Part shown: in pieces, positions 45,631 to 53,701 of the stretch
How positions within the stretch are numbered: the first letter of the stretch is position 1
Layout of the letters: each line of letters opens with the position of its first letter
Source of the DNA: Pseudomonadota bacterium
GTDB taxonomy: Bacteria > Pseudomonadota > Gammaproteobacteria > Burkholderiales > Thiobacillaceae
Length of the DNA stretch: 64,000 nt
Direction of reading: 5' to 3'
Assembly (NCBI GenBank): GCA_021820845.1
Contig: JAKADC010000004.1
Span: 62,001-126,000, forward strand
Program-made: the position numbers and the translations under genes
Notes under the pieces: model-generated
Database searches by the model: none
What the model was told of the DNA's origin: nothing
The model's input: the letters and a program-made list of their open reading frames with translations, nothing else

Positions 45631-46682
45631 CCCTGCGCGTCGGCGAATTCGCGGCGGCGGCGCGTCGAGGGCAGCAGGCCTGCAGGCCGATACAGCATGA
45701 CCGCCACCAGCGCCACGCCGAACAGCAGCATGCGCAGGTCGGCCGGGTCGATGTAGACGTGGCCGAACAGGTCGCGCTGCCAGTCGCCGGTGTAACGCAG
45801 CGCCTCGGGCAGCAGGGTCAGGACCACCGCACCGAAAATGACCCCGGGGATGTGGCCCATGCCGCCGAGCACGATCATGCACAGGATCATGATCGATTCC
45901 ATGAGGTTGAACGACTCGGGACTGATGAAGCCCTGGAAGCTGGCGAACAGGCCGCCCGCCAGCCCGCCGAAGGTCGCGCCCATGGCAAACGCGAGGAGCT
46001 TGAGATTGCGCGTGTTGATGCCGGTCGCCGCGGCGGCGATCTCGTCCTCGCGAATCGCGACCCAGGCACGGCCGATGCGCGAATCTTCCAGCCGCATCGA
46101 GACGAAGATCACCAGCAGCGTGAACAGCAGAAAAAGATAGTAGGTGAGATGGATGCCGGTGAAGGTCAGGCCGAACAACCGATGCGGCTCGCTCAGGTTG
46201 AAGGCGCCGAGCCGCACCGGGTCGATCAGGTTGATTCCCTGCGGTCCGTTGGTGATGTTGACCGGCGCGTTCAGGTTGTTCATGAAGATGCGGATGATTT
46301 CGCCGAAGCCCAGCGTGACGATCGCGAGGTAGTCGCCGCGCAGCCGCAGCGTCGGCGTGCCAAGCAGGACGCCGAACAGCGCGGCCAGCATGGCGCCCAG
46401 CGGAAGCACCGCCCAGAACGGCAGGTGCAGGCCGAACTGCGGGCTGGCAAGCCAGGCATAGACGTAGGCGCCGAGCGCGTAGAACGCGACGTAGCCGAGA
46501 TCGAGCAGCCCGGCGTAGCCGACGACGATGTTGAGCCCGAGCGCCAGGATGACGTAGAGAAGCGCGAGGTCAAGCAAGCGCACCCACGAGCGGCCCATGC
46601 CAAGGTCGACCAGGAACGGCAGCGCGGCCAGCCCCAGCGCCAGCACGGAAAAGGCGAGCCAGCGCGGCGGCCGTTTCGTCAT
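45627..46682 (-). CDS. livM: Branched-chain amino acid ABC transporter permease LivM
   Basis: A 351-residue permease with eight to ten hydrophobic segments and LivM motifs VGYAGLLDLGYVAFYALGAY and GRAWVAIREDEIAAAATGI (the coupling helix to the ATPases). ATG 46682 gives the usual N-terminus; an upstream ATG at 46709 would overlap livH. Confidence 0.93.
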   Translation of the reverse strand: MTKRPPRWLAFSVLALGLAALPFLVDLGMGRSWVRLLDLALLYVILALGLNIVVGYAGLLDLGYVAFYALGAYVYAWLASPQFGLHLPFWAVLPLGAMLAALFGVLLGTPTLRLRGDYLAIVTLGFGEIIRIFMNNLNAPVNITNGPQGINLIDPVRLGAFNLSEPHRLFGLTFTGIHLTYYLFLLFTLLVIFVSMRLEDSRIGRAWVAIREDEIAAAATGINTRNLKLLAFAMGATFGGLAGGLFASFQGFISPESFNLMESIMILCMIVLGGMGHIPGVIFGAVVLTLLPEALRYTGDWQRDLFGHVYIDPADLRMLLFGVALVAVMLYRPAGLLPSTRRRREFADAQG

Positions 46683-46683
46683 C

Positions 46684-47613
46684 TCACGCACGCTCGGCGC
46701 CGCGCGCACCCAACAGGCCCGAAGGGCGGAACACCAGCACCGCGATCAGGACAAAGAACGCGAACACGTCCTGGTAGTTGCTGCCGAGAAAGCCGCCGGT
46801 CAGGTCACCGATGTAGCCGGCGCCGAAGGATTCGATCAGCCCCAGCAGCAGGCCGCCCAGCATCGCGCCGCCCAGGTTGCCGATGCCGCCCAGCACCGCG
46901 GCGGAGAAGGCCTTGAGGCCGAGCAGGAAGCCCATGTAATAGTGCGCCAGGCCGTAATACGCGCTGACCATGACGCCGGCCACGGCCGCAAGCGCCGAGC
47001 CGATCGCGAAGGTGGCGGCGATCACCCGGTTGACGTCGACGCCCATCAGGCTCGCCACCTGCCGCGATTGCGCGGTGGCGCGCATGGCGCGGCCGAGCCG
47101 GGTTTTCTGCACGACCAGGATCAGCATCAGCATGATGATCACCGCCAGGACGAGAATGGCGACCTGCACGTCGCTGACCGTCGCGCCCAGAATCTCATGC
47201 CGGCCCTGCGGCAGGATCCCGGGAAAGGGAATGTACTGCTTGCCCCAGATCATCATGGCGACGTTCTGCAACACGATTGACACGCCGATCGCGGTGATGA
47301 GCGGCGCGAGGCGCGGCGCGTGGCGAAGCGGACGATAGGCGACGCGTTCGATCACGAGGCCGAGCGCGACGCAGACCGGGATGGCGACGGCGAGTCCCGC
47401 CCCGAGCAGCAGCACGCCCGGCGCGCCGGGCGCCGCCAGTGTCAGCGCGCCGATGACGGCGAGCGCGACCATCGCCCCGATCATGGTGATTTCGCCGTGG
47501 GCGAAATTGATGAGTTCGAGGATGCCGTACACCATCGTGTAGCCGAGCGCCACGAGCGCGTAGACGCTGCCGAGCACGAGGCCGTTGATGAGTTGTTGCA
47601 GGAAGATGTCCAT
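46684..47613 (-). CDS. livH: Branched-chain amino acid ABC transporter permease LivH
   Basis: A 309-residue permease with about eight transmembrane helices. ALGYTMVYGILELINFAHGE at the N-terminus and GRAMRATAQSRQVASLMGVD in the coupling loop are typical of LivH. It is the second gene of the transporter operon, after the binding-protein gene. Confidence 0.94.
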   Translation of the reverse strand: MDIFLQQLINGLVLGSVYALVALGYTMVYGILELINFAHGEITMIGAMVALAVIGALTLAAPGAPGVLLLGAGLAVAIPVCVALGLVIERVAYRPLRHAPRLAPLITAIGVSIVLQNVAMMIWGKQYIPFPGILPQGRHEILGATVSDVQVAILVLAVIIMLMLILVVQKTRLGRAMRATAQSRQVASLMGVDVNRVIAATFAIGSALAAVAGVMVSAYYGLAHYYMGFLLGLKAFSAAVLGGIGNLGGAMLGGLLLGLIESFGAGYIGDLTGGFLGSNYQDVFAFFVLIAVLVFRPSGLLGARGAERA

Positions 47614-47649
47614 GTTGTCTGCGCCGGACGCGTGCGCCCTCGACGCGCT

Positions 47650-48801
47650 CTATTTGCCGCTGCGCACGGTTTCCAGCGTCTGCCAGTGGCCGTTCTTCAC
47701 CTGGTACAGCGTGACCGCGCCCCCGGCGAGGTCGCCCTTGGCGTCGAAGCGGATGCGGCCGGTCACGCCCTGGTAGTCGGTCTTGGGCAATTCGGCGAGA
47801 TAGATCGCGGGATCGCTCGAATCGGCGCGCTTCATCGCGTCGACCAGCACATGGACAGCATCGTAGGCGTAGGGCGAATAGTTCTGGATCTTGCCGTACT
47901 TCGCCTCGAACTTGGCCTTGAAGGCGCTGCCGCCCGGCATCGCATCGAGCGGCAGGCCGGGATTGGACGCCAGCGCGCCTTCGGCGTCCGGCCCGGCAAG
48001 CGCGATGAAGGCGGGCGTCTGCACGCCGTCGCCGCCGAGGAATTTCGCCGTCATGCCCAGCTGATGCATTTGCTTGATCATCGGCGCGCCCTGCGGGTCC
48101 ATCCCGCCGAAGAACACCAGGTCGGGCGCCTTGCCCTTGATCGAGGTGAGGATCGCCATGAAATCGGTCGAGCGGTCGGTCGTGTATTCGCGCGCCACCA
48201 CCTCGCCACCGGCCGCCTTGACCGCCTTCTCGACCTCGTCCGCCAGGCCCTGACCGTAGGCGGTGCGGTCGTCGATGATGGCGATCTTCCGGGCGCCGAG
48301 GGTTTTGACCGCGTAGGCGCCCAGCACCGAGCCCTGCTGGGCGTCGTTGGTCATCACGCGGAAGGCCGTCTTGTAGCCGGCCGACGTGTAGGCCACGGCG
48401 GTGGCGGAGGGCGAAATCTGCGGAATACCGTTGTCGGAATAAATCTTCGATGCCGGAATCGTCGCGCCCGAATTGAGGTGCCCGACCACGCCGGCCACGC
48501 CTTCGTCGACGAGTTTCTGCGCCACCGTGGTGGCGGTCTTGGGATCCGCGGCGTCATCCTCGCTCTTCAGCTCGAGCACGACTTTCTTGCCGCCCAGCGT
48601 GAGGCCGGCGGCGTTGATCTCGTCGAGCGCCAGGCGCACGCCGTTTTCGTTGTCCTTGCCCAGATGCGCCTGCGGCCCGGTGAGCGGGGAAGCCTGGCCG
48701 ATCAACACCGCCTGCTTGCCGCCGGTTTGCGCTGTCTTGTCGCCGCACCCCGCGACCAATCCTGCCGCCACCATCATCCAAGCAAGCCTGCGACCCGTCA
48801 T
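47650..48801 (-). CDS. livK: Branched-chain amino acid ABC transporter substrate-binding lipoprotein
   Basis: A 383-residue periplasmic binding protein. The leader ends VAAGLVAGC, so Cys18 of the ATG 48801 start is a probable lipidation site and the protein is tethered. The mature part has IGQASPLTGPQAHLGKDNEN, GVVGHLNSGATIPAS and YSPYAYDAVHVLVDAM, as in Leu/Ile/Val and amide-binding proteins. Ligand may be a branched-chain amino acid or a related compound. Confidence 0.9.
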   Translation of the reverse strand: MTGRRLAWMMVAAGLVAGCGDKTAQTGGKQAVLIGQASPLTGPQAHLGKDNENGVRLALDEINAAGLTLGGKKVVLELKSEDDAADPKTATTVAQKLVDEGVAGVVGHLNSGATIPASKIYSDNGIPQISPSATAVAYTSAGYKTAFRVMTNDAQQGSVLGAYAVKTLGARKIAIIDDRTAYGQGLADEVEKAVKAAGGEVVAREYTTDRSTDFMAILTSIKGKAPDLVFFGGMDPQGAPMIKQMHQLGMTAKFLGGDGVQTPAFIALAGPDAEGALASNPGLPLDAMPGGSAFKAKFEAKYGKIQNYSPYAYDAVHVLVDAMKRADSSDPAIYLAELPKTDYQGVTGRIRFDAKGDLAGGAVTLYQVKNGHWQTLETVRSGK

Positions 48802-48884
48802 GTCGGTCTTCTCCGAGCGAACTGAAACGTGGGATTTATACCACAAACCCCGCGCCGGCCGGCCTTTCCGGGGCCTGGAAAGCA

Positions 48885-48910
48885 CAAGGCCGACGCGAGC
48901 GCCGGCCTTG
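48885..48910 (-). terminator. Hairpin after the cytochrome c gene, possible terminator
   Basis: CAAGGCCG (48885-48892) and CGGCCTTG (48903-48910) are perfect inverted copies with a 10-nt loop, 23 bp after the cytochrome stop. Only a weak T-rich tail (GTGCTTTCC) follows, so termination efficiency is uncertain. Confidence 0.5.
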
Positions 48911-48933
48911 GATTGACAGGATGCAGCGCCGGA

Positions 48934-49260
48934 TTATTTCAGGGCGAGGATCCAGGTGACGATCTTGTCGAGATCGGCAGCGCTGACCTGGGGGTTCGGC
49001 GGCATGGGGATTTCGCCCCACACGCCCTTGCCGCCGGCTTTCACCTTGGCCATCAGTTTGGCCTTCGCGCCCTTGTCACCCTTGTATTTCTTGGCGACAT
49101 CCTCGTAGGCGGGGCCGACGATCTTCTTGTCCACGCCGTGACAAGACAAGCAGGCGTTCTTCTGTGCCAGCGCCATGCCAGCGCTCTCGTCGGCCGAGGC
49201 AAGGCCGGACATCAACAGCAGGGCAGCGGACGCTGCGGTCATCATCAACTTGTTCATCAT
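48934..49260 (-). CDS. Periplasmic monohaem cytochrome c551/c552
   Basis: A 108-residue secreted class I cytochrome: signal peptide (MMNKLMMTAASAALLLMSGLASA), haem site CLSCH, and the axial methionine in IPMPPNPQVSAADL, the pattern of cytochrome c551/c552 electron donors to terminal oxidases, nitrite reductase or peroxidases. Good ribosome site (GGAG) before ATG 49260. Confidence 0.92.
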   Translation of the reverse strand: MMNKLMMTAASAALLLMSGLASADESAGMALAQKNACLSCHGVDKKIVGPAYEDVAKKYKGDKGAKAKLMAKVKAGGKGVWGEIPMPPNPQVSAADLDKIVTWILALK

Positions 49261-49391
49261 CAAAGATCTCCGTGGAAGGCAGGTGGGTCGCGGTGAAAAA
49301 GGTATTACGATCTTAATATGACCGAAATTTGCCCCGCGCGCAAGACCCATGATGATGGAATCCCTGCAAGATGCAATAGTCCTTCCAGCGT

Positions 49392-50183
49392 TCATTCGCG
49401 CTCGATCAGATCGCGATACGCATGCCAGCTGGCGTGCCCGAGCCAGGGAAAGATCAGCGCGGTCGCGACGAAGTCGGTCGCCATGCCGACCAGGACCAGA
49501 CCCGCGATGATGGCGGCCCATAGCAGCATCACCGGAAAATTGAGCCGCGTCGCCAGAAAGCTCGTCACCAGCGCGGTGGCGAAGTCGACCTTGCGGTGCA
49601 GCATCATCGGCAGCGACACCACCGAGATGCTGAATATCGCGAGGGCCAGCACGGCGCCGAACGCGAGATAGGTCAGCGCGAAGTCGGCGTGCTGCTGGAT
49701 CGCGGTGATGCTCCAGACGTCGGACAGCCGCCCGATCCCCGAGCCGTTGAGGAAGAAGCCGACCAGAATGGCCGAGATGCGCTCCCAGGAAATCAGCGCG
49801 AACAGCAGCATCACCGTGAACAATCCGAGCGACGAGGGATTGGCGCGCCAGGAAAGCAAGGGCGCGAACAGGCGCGGCAGCCGGTGATGGTGTTCCAGCC
49901 GGTGGCTCAGGCAATAAAACACGGTGGCCAGAAGCGGTGCGACGAACAGAAAACCCGAGATCAGCGCCATCGCCAGATGCGGCTTGTCTTCCGCGGCGTG
50001 GACCATGCCGTAGCCGAGAAGCGCAAACACCGCACCGTAGAAGAGGCTCAAAGGCCACGCCCTCAGCATGTCCTGGGCACCCGCCCCCAGCCAGAGGAGC
50101 GGCCGGTCGAACGCGACCTTGCGGATTCCCGGCACGTTCATGCGCGCAGCCTGCGGGTGGAAGACGGCAGTATCGGTTCCCAT
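49392..50183 (-). CDS. DUF2189 integral membrane protein
   Basis: A 263-residue protein with about six transmembrane helices, the DUF2189 start PLLWLGAGAQDMLRAWPLSLFYG (helix 1) and a Gly/Leu-rich core. The family is common in proteobacteria near cytochrome genes; its function is unknown. A single gene between the cytochrome and the YyaL-type gene. Confidence 0.8.
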   Translation of the reverse strand: MGTDTAVFHPQAARMNVPGIRKVAFDRPLLWLGAGAQDMLRAWPLSLFYGAVFALLGYGMVHAAEDKPHLAMALISGFLFVAPLLATVFYCLSHRLEHHHRLPRLFAPLLSWRANPSSLGLFTVMLLFALISWERISAILVGFFLNGSGIGRLSDVWSITAIQQHADFALTYLAFGAVLALAIFSISVVSLPMMLHRKVDFATALVTSFLATRLNFPVMLLWAAIIAGLVLVGMATDFVATALIFPWLGHASWHAYRDLIERE

Positions 50184-50269
50184 GATCGCTCCTCGTCAAA
50201 GCCGAAAACCGGCTGTTTTTTTGATAGCAGGCGCGAAGGCGGCTTCCAAACAGCAAATGCTGATGCTTC

Positions 50270-52303
50270 CTATTCGAGAACCTGGGCCAGATCGTGCACC
50301 GGGGGCCGGCACGCGTAGGCTTCCGACGCGCTGGCGGCGCCGCAGACCCAGGCGACCGGATGCTCCGATTCCGGCCTTGCGAGCGCCCCATGCAAGGCCC
50401 GTCCGTTGGGCACCGCGAGCATGAGATCACGCGCGCGGAGCTGAGGCGCGAGCGCGCTCGCCCACTCGCGCAGCGCCGCCGCCGGGCCGCGAAGCAGGAT
50501 CACGCGCGGCGGCACCCGTGCCTCGTCGAGCGCCGCCAGCAGCGTCGGATACGCGATCGGCTGCTCGGCCAGATTTGCGTTGAAAAAGCGCAGGCAGCGC
50601 AGACTGGCGTCGTGGTAGCGCGGCTCGCCCGCCAGATGCCCCAACCGCTGCAAGGCATAGGCGGCGACGCCGTTTCCCGAGGGGGTCGCGTTGTCGTAGC
50701 CGGGCTTCGGCCGGCTCAGCAGCGCTTCGTGATCGTGGCTCGTGAAGAAGAATCCGCCCGCCTCGGCGTCCTCGAAATGCGCCAGCAGCGCATCGGCGAG
50801 CTCGCGCGCCCACGCCATGTCCGCCTCTCGGTAATCCGCCTGCAGCATTTCGAGCAACGCGTCGAGGAGGAAGGCGTAATCGTCGAGGTACGCATTGAGA
50901 CGCGCCTCGCCGTGCTTGTAGCTGGCAAGAAGGCGCCCTTCGCGCCAGACATGTCCGCGCAGGAAATCGGTCGCGACGCGGGCGGCGTCGATCCAGTCGG
51001 GACGCGCCATCACCCGGCCGGCGTGCGCCAGGCCGGCGATCGCAAGCGCGTTCCAACTCGTGAGCTGCTTGTCGTCGCGCCCCGGATGAACTCGCGTCTC
51101 GCGCGCGGCGAACAGCTTGTCGCGCGCGCTCGCGAGCCGCGCCGCCGCCGCATCGTCGGCGACGCCCAGTTCCGCCGCGACTTCGTGCAGGGGGCGCGCG
51201 ATGACGGGATTCCAGCTCGCATTCTCGAAATTGGGCGGCCGGTCGAACCCGTAGACCCGCGCCGCGACGGCGTATTCCTCGGCCGAAAGCAGCGCGCGCA
51301 CCGCGTCGGGCGTCCATACGTAGAACCGGCCTTCATGGCCTTCGCTGTCGGCGTCGAGCGCGGAATAGAACCCGCCTTCCGGCGCGCGCATCTCGCGCAG
51401 CAGCCAGTCGGCGATGCCCTCGGCGGTGGCTTTGAACAGAACCTCGCCGGTCAGGGTCCAGGCGTCGGCATACAGATGCAGCAGCGGGCCGTTGTCATAG
51501 AGCATTTTCTCGAAATGCGGGATCGCCCATTGCGCGTCGACCGAGTAGCGGCAAAACCCGCCGCCGAGCTGGTCGACGACGCCGCCAGACGCCATTTTGC
51601 GCAGGGTGAACACCGCCATGTCGCGCGCCTGCGCATTGCCTTGCCCCGCCTGGCGTAGAAGAAAGAACAGCTCGCCGGGGCGCGGGAACTTGGGTGCGCG
51701 CGAGAAGCCGCCCCACCCGGGATCGAATGCCTGGCCCAGATCGCGCACGGCCTGCGCGAGCGGCGCATCGTCAAGCGCCTGCTGCGTGTCCCCGGCGGGC
51801 TGCTGCCGCGCGAACGCCGCGCGCACCGCCTCGTTCTGCGCGAGCACCTCGCCGCGCCGCTCTTGCCACGCGCGCGCGACGTTCTCCATCAGGTCGACGA
51901 AGCCGGGAAGCTGGTAGCGCGGCGTCTTGGGAAAATAGGTTCCGGCAAAGAACGGCGTCTGATCCGGGGTGAGGAACACCGTCAGCGGCCAGCCGCCGCC
52001 GCGCCCGGTCAGCAGCTGGTGCGCCGACTGGTAGATCTGGTCGAGGTCCGGCCGCTCCTCGCGGTCGACCTTGATGTTCACGAAGAGCCGGTTCATCACC
52101 GCCGCTACCTCGGCATCCTCGAAGCAGTCATGCGCCATCACATGGCACCAGTGGCACGCCGAATAACCGATCGACAGGAGGATCGGCCGGTCCTCGCGGC
52201 GCGCGTTTTCGAGTGCCTCCGGGCCCCACGGGTACCAGTCGACCGGGTTGTTGGCGTGTTGCAGCAGATAGGGACTGGATTCGGAAGCGAGACGGTTCGA
52301 CAT
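50270..52303 (-). CDS. YyaL/SPATA20-type thioredoxin-domain protein
   Basis: A 677-residue protein: an N-terminal DUF255 thioredoxin-like domain with [19 protein letters not shown] and the CxxC site ACHWCHVM, then an (alpha/alpha)6-barrel resembling N-acylglucosamine 2-epimerase ([19 protein letters not shown]). Bacterial YyaL proteins are soluble and of unclear role, possibly redox-linked sugar metabolism. ATG 52303 ([14 protein letters not shown]) is chosen over the ATG at 52327. Confidence 0.9.
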   Translation of the reverse strand: MSNRLASESSPYLLQHANNPVDWYPWGPEALENARREDRPILLSIGYSACHWCHVMAHDCFEDAEVAAVMNRLFVNIKVDREERPDLDQIYQSAHQLLTGRGGGWPLTVFLTPDQTPFFAGTYFPKTPRYQLPGFVDLMENVARAWQERRGEVLAQNEAVRAAFARQQPAGDTQQALDDAPLAQAVRDLGQAFDPGWGGFSRAPKFPRPGELFFLLRQAGQGNAQARDMAVFTLRKMASGGVVDQLGGGFCRYSVDAQWAIPHFEKMLYDNGPLLHLYADAWTLTGEVLFKATAEGIADWLLREMRAPEGGFYSALDADSEGHEGRFYVWTPDAVRALLSAEEYAVAARVYGFDRPPNFENASWNPVIARPLHEVAAELGVADDAAAARLASARDKLFAARETRVHPGRDDKQLTSWNALAIAGLAHAGRVMARPDWIDAARVATDFLRGHVWREGRLLASYKHGEARLNAYLDDYAFLLDALLEMLQADYREADMAWARELADALLAHFEDAEAGGFFFTSHDHEALLSRPKPGYDNATPSGNGVAAYALQRLGHLAGEPRYHDASLRCLRFFNANLAEQPIAYPTLLAALDEARVPPRVILLRGPAAALREWASALAPQLRARDLMLAVPNGRALHGALARPESEHPVAWVCGAASASEAYACRPPVHDLAQVLE

Positions 52304-52393
52304 GGCGGGCGCCGCCTGGACGGCCAATAGTTGATTAAATCAGTCAAGAATTGTAGGCTAGATACCGTCCCGAGAAAAAGCCAGGAGAGACCC

Positions 52394-52972
52394 ATGTCCG
52401 AAGAATTATTCGCTGCCGCCCGCGCGGGCGACGCCGCGCGAGTCAAGAAACTGCTGGAGTCCGGAGCCGACCACGCCGCGACCGACGAAGCCGGCGAGAC
52501 CGCGCTGATGCACGCCGCCCACGCCGGCCACGTCGCCGCGGTACGGACGCTGATCGCCGCCGGCGCGGACGTCAACGCCAAGTCGCCGCAAGGCTGGACG
52601 GCGCTCGCGAAGGCCGCCTACAACGGCGAAACCGACCGCGGCTACGTCGAGGTCATCGAGGTGTTGCACGAGGCCGGCGCGGCGCTCGACGAGCGCATCT
52701 TCTTCGGCATCACGCCGCTGATGCTCGCCGCCGGCGGCGGCGATGCCCCGGTCGTGGAATGGCTGATCAACGCGGGTGCCGACGTGCTCGCCGCCAACGA
52801 AGGCGGCCGCACGGCGCGCCTGATGGCGAACGACAAGTTCTACGTCGATGTCGTCAACCTGCTGACCGAAGCCGAACGCCAGTTGGGTGTGTCGGAGGAT
52901 GGCGCGTGCTCGTCGACCAAGAGCGTGGCGAAGCCGCACGTGGTCAACCTGATGAAGCCGACCACGCATTGA
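52394..52972 (+). CDS. Ankyrin-repeat protein
   Basis: A 192-residue soluble protein with about four ankyrin repeats from the start (FAAARAGDAARVKKLLESGAD; ETALMHAAHAGHVAAVRTL; GWTALAKAAYNG...; TPLMLAAGGGDAPVVEWL). Ankyrin stacks mediate protein contacts; no enzyme domain is attached. ATG 52394 has GGAGAGA before it; the frame is open further left but without a ribosome site. The C-terminal 30 residues are not repeat-like. Confidence 0.88.
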   Translation: MSEELFAAARAGDAARVKKLLESGADHAATDEAGETALMHAAHAGHVAAVRTLIAAGADVNAKSPQGWTALAKAAYNGETDRGYVEVIEVLHEAGAALDERIFFGITPLMLAAGGGDAPVVEWLINAGADVLAANEGGRTARLMANDKFYVDVVNLLTEAERQLGVSEDGACSSTKSVAKPHVVNLMKPTTH

Positions 52973-53035
52973 GCCGCTCGGGCGCGCTCGGCGCCCGACC
53001 GACGGCCGCTTTCCCGCATTCTCTCGAGGGAAAAA

Positions 53036-53641
53036 TCAGTCCTCGAGCCAGTCGATCAGCCCGTGCCACTGTTCGATGTCGCGCTCGGCGACGTGGCGCG
53101 GCAGATCGAACAGGCTCTTTCCCTCGAACGCAGCGTTGACGTAGTGCTGGGTGTTGCGCAGATGTGCGAGCACCGGCAGATCCTGCTGCGCCATGAACTG
53201 CTCCAGCGTGACGCCGGCGCGGGTACGCTGATCGACGCGCATTCCCACGACGCCGATGAACGCGTGCCCCTTGCGCACCGCCTTTTCGGCATGCAGCGCC
53301 GCGAGGAAATCCTGTCCGGCACGGATGTCGAACAGCGACGGCGCGATCGGCACGGCCACCTTGTGCGCCAGTTTCAGCGCACGTTCCAGGTTCTTGCCGT
53401 GCAGGCCGGCCGGCGAGTCGATCACCAGCCAGTCGCTGTCCCCTTTCTGCCCTTCGTGCAGCAGTTCGATCGACGGCAGCGCCGCGGACCGCATTGCCAG
53501 CCACTGGGTGGCGGATTTCTGGCGATCGAGGTCCAGCATCGCCACGCGCTCGCCGGCCGATGCGAGGTAGCCGGCGAGATTCGTCGACAGTGTCGTCTTG
53601 CCGCTTCCGCCCTTGGGGTTCGCCACGAGAATGACGCGCAT
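53036..53641 (-). CDS. ParA-family ATPase
   Basis: A 201-residue deviant-Walker ATPase: NPKGGSGKTTLSTNLAGYL, LDLDRQKSATQWL, and VIDSPAGLHG. It is at the short end of the family, lacks a DNA-binding N-terminus and has no parB beside it, which fits McdA/MipZ/PpfA-type positioning ATPases better than plasmid partition. Which cargo it positions is not visible here. ATG 53641 with GGAGA is preferred to an upstream ATG. Confidence 0.88.
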   Translation of the reverse strand: MRVILVANPKGGSGKTTLSTNLAGYLASAGERVAMLDLDRQKSATQWLAMRSAALPSIELLHEGQKGDSDWLVIDSPAGLHGKNLERALKLAHKVAVPIAPSLFDIRAGQDFLAALHAEKAVRKGHAFIGVVGMRVDQRTRAGVTLEQFMAQQDLPVLAHLRNTQHYVNAAFEGKSLFDLPRHVAERDIEQWHGLIDWLED

Positions 53642-53655
53642 GCCGTCTCCTGACT

Positions 53656-53694
53656 GAAAAAAATCCGTCCGCGAGCCCTCGGGCACTCGCGGAC
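53656..53694 (-). terminator. Rho-independent terminator of the ilvD fusion gene
   Basis: On the minus strand GTCCGCGAG...CTCGCGGAC (53667-53694) forms a 9-bp stem with an inner loop, followed by GGATTTTTTT. It lies 8 bp after the ilvD-fusion stop and just upstream of the parA ribosome site. Confidence 0.88.
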
Positions 53695-53701
53695 AAAGAA
53701 T

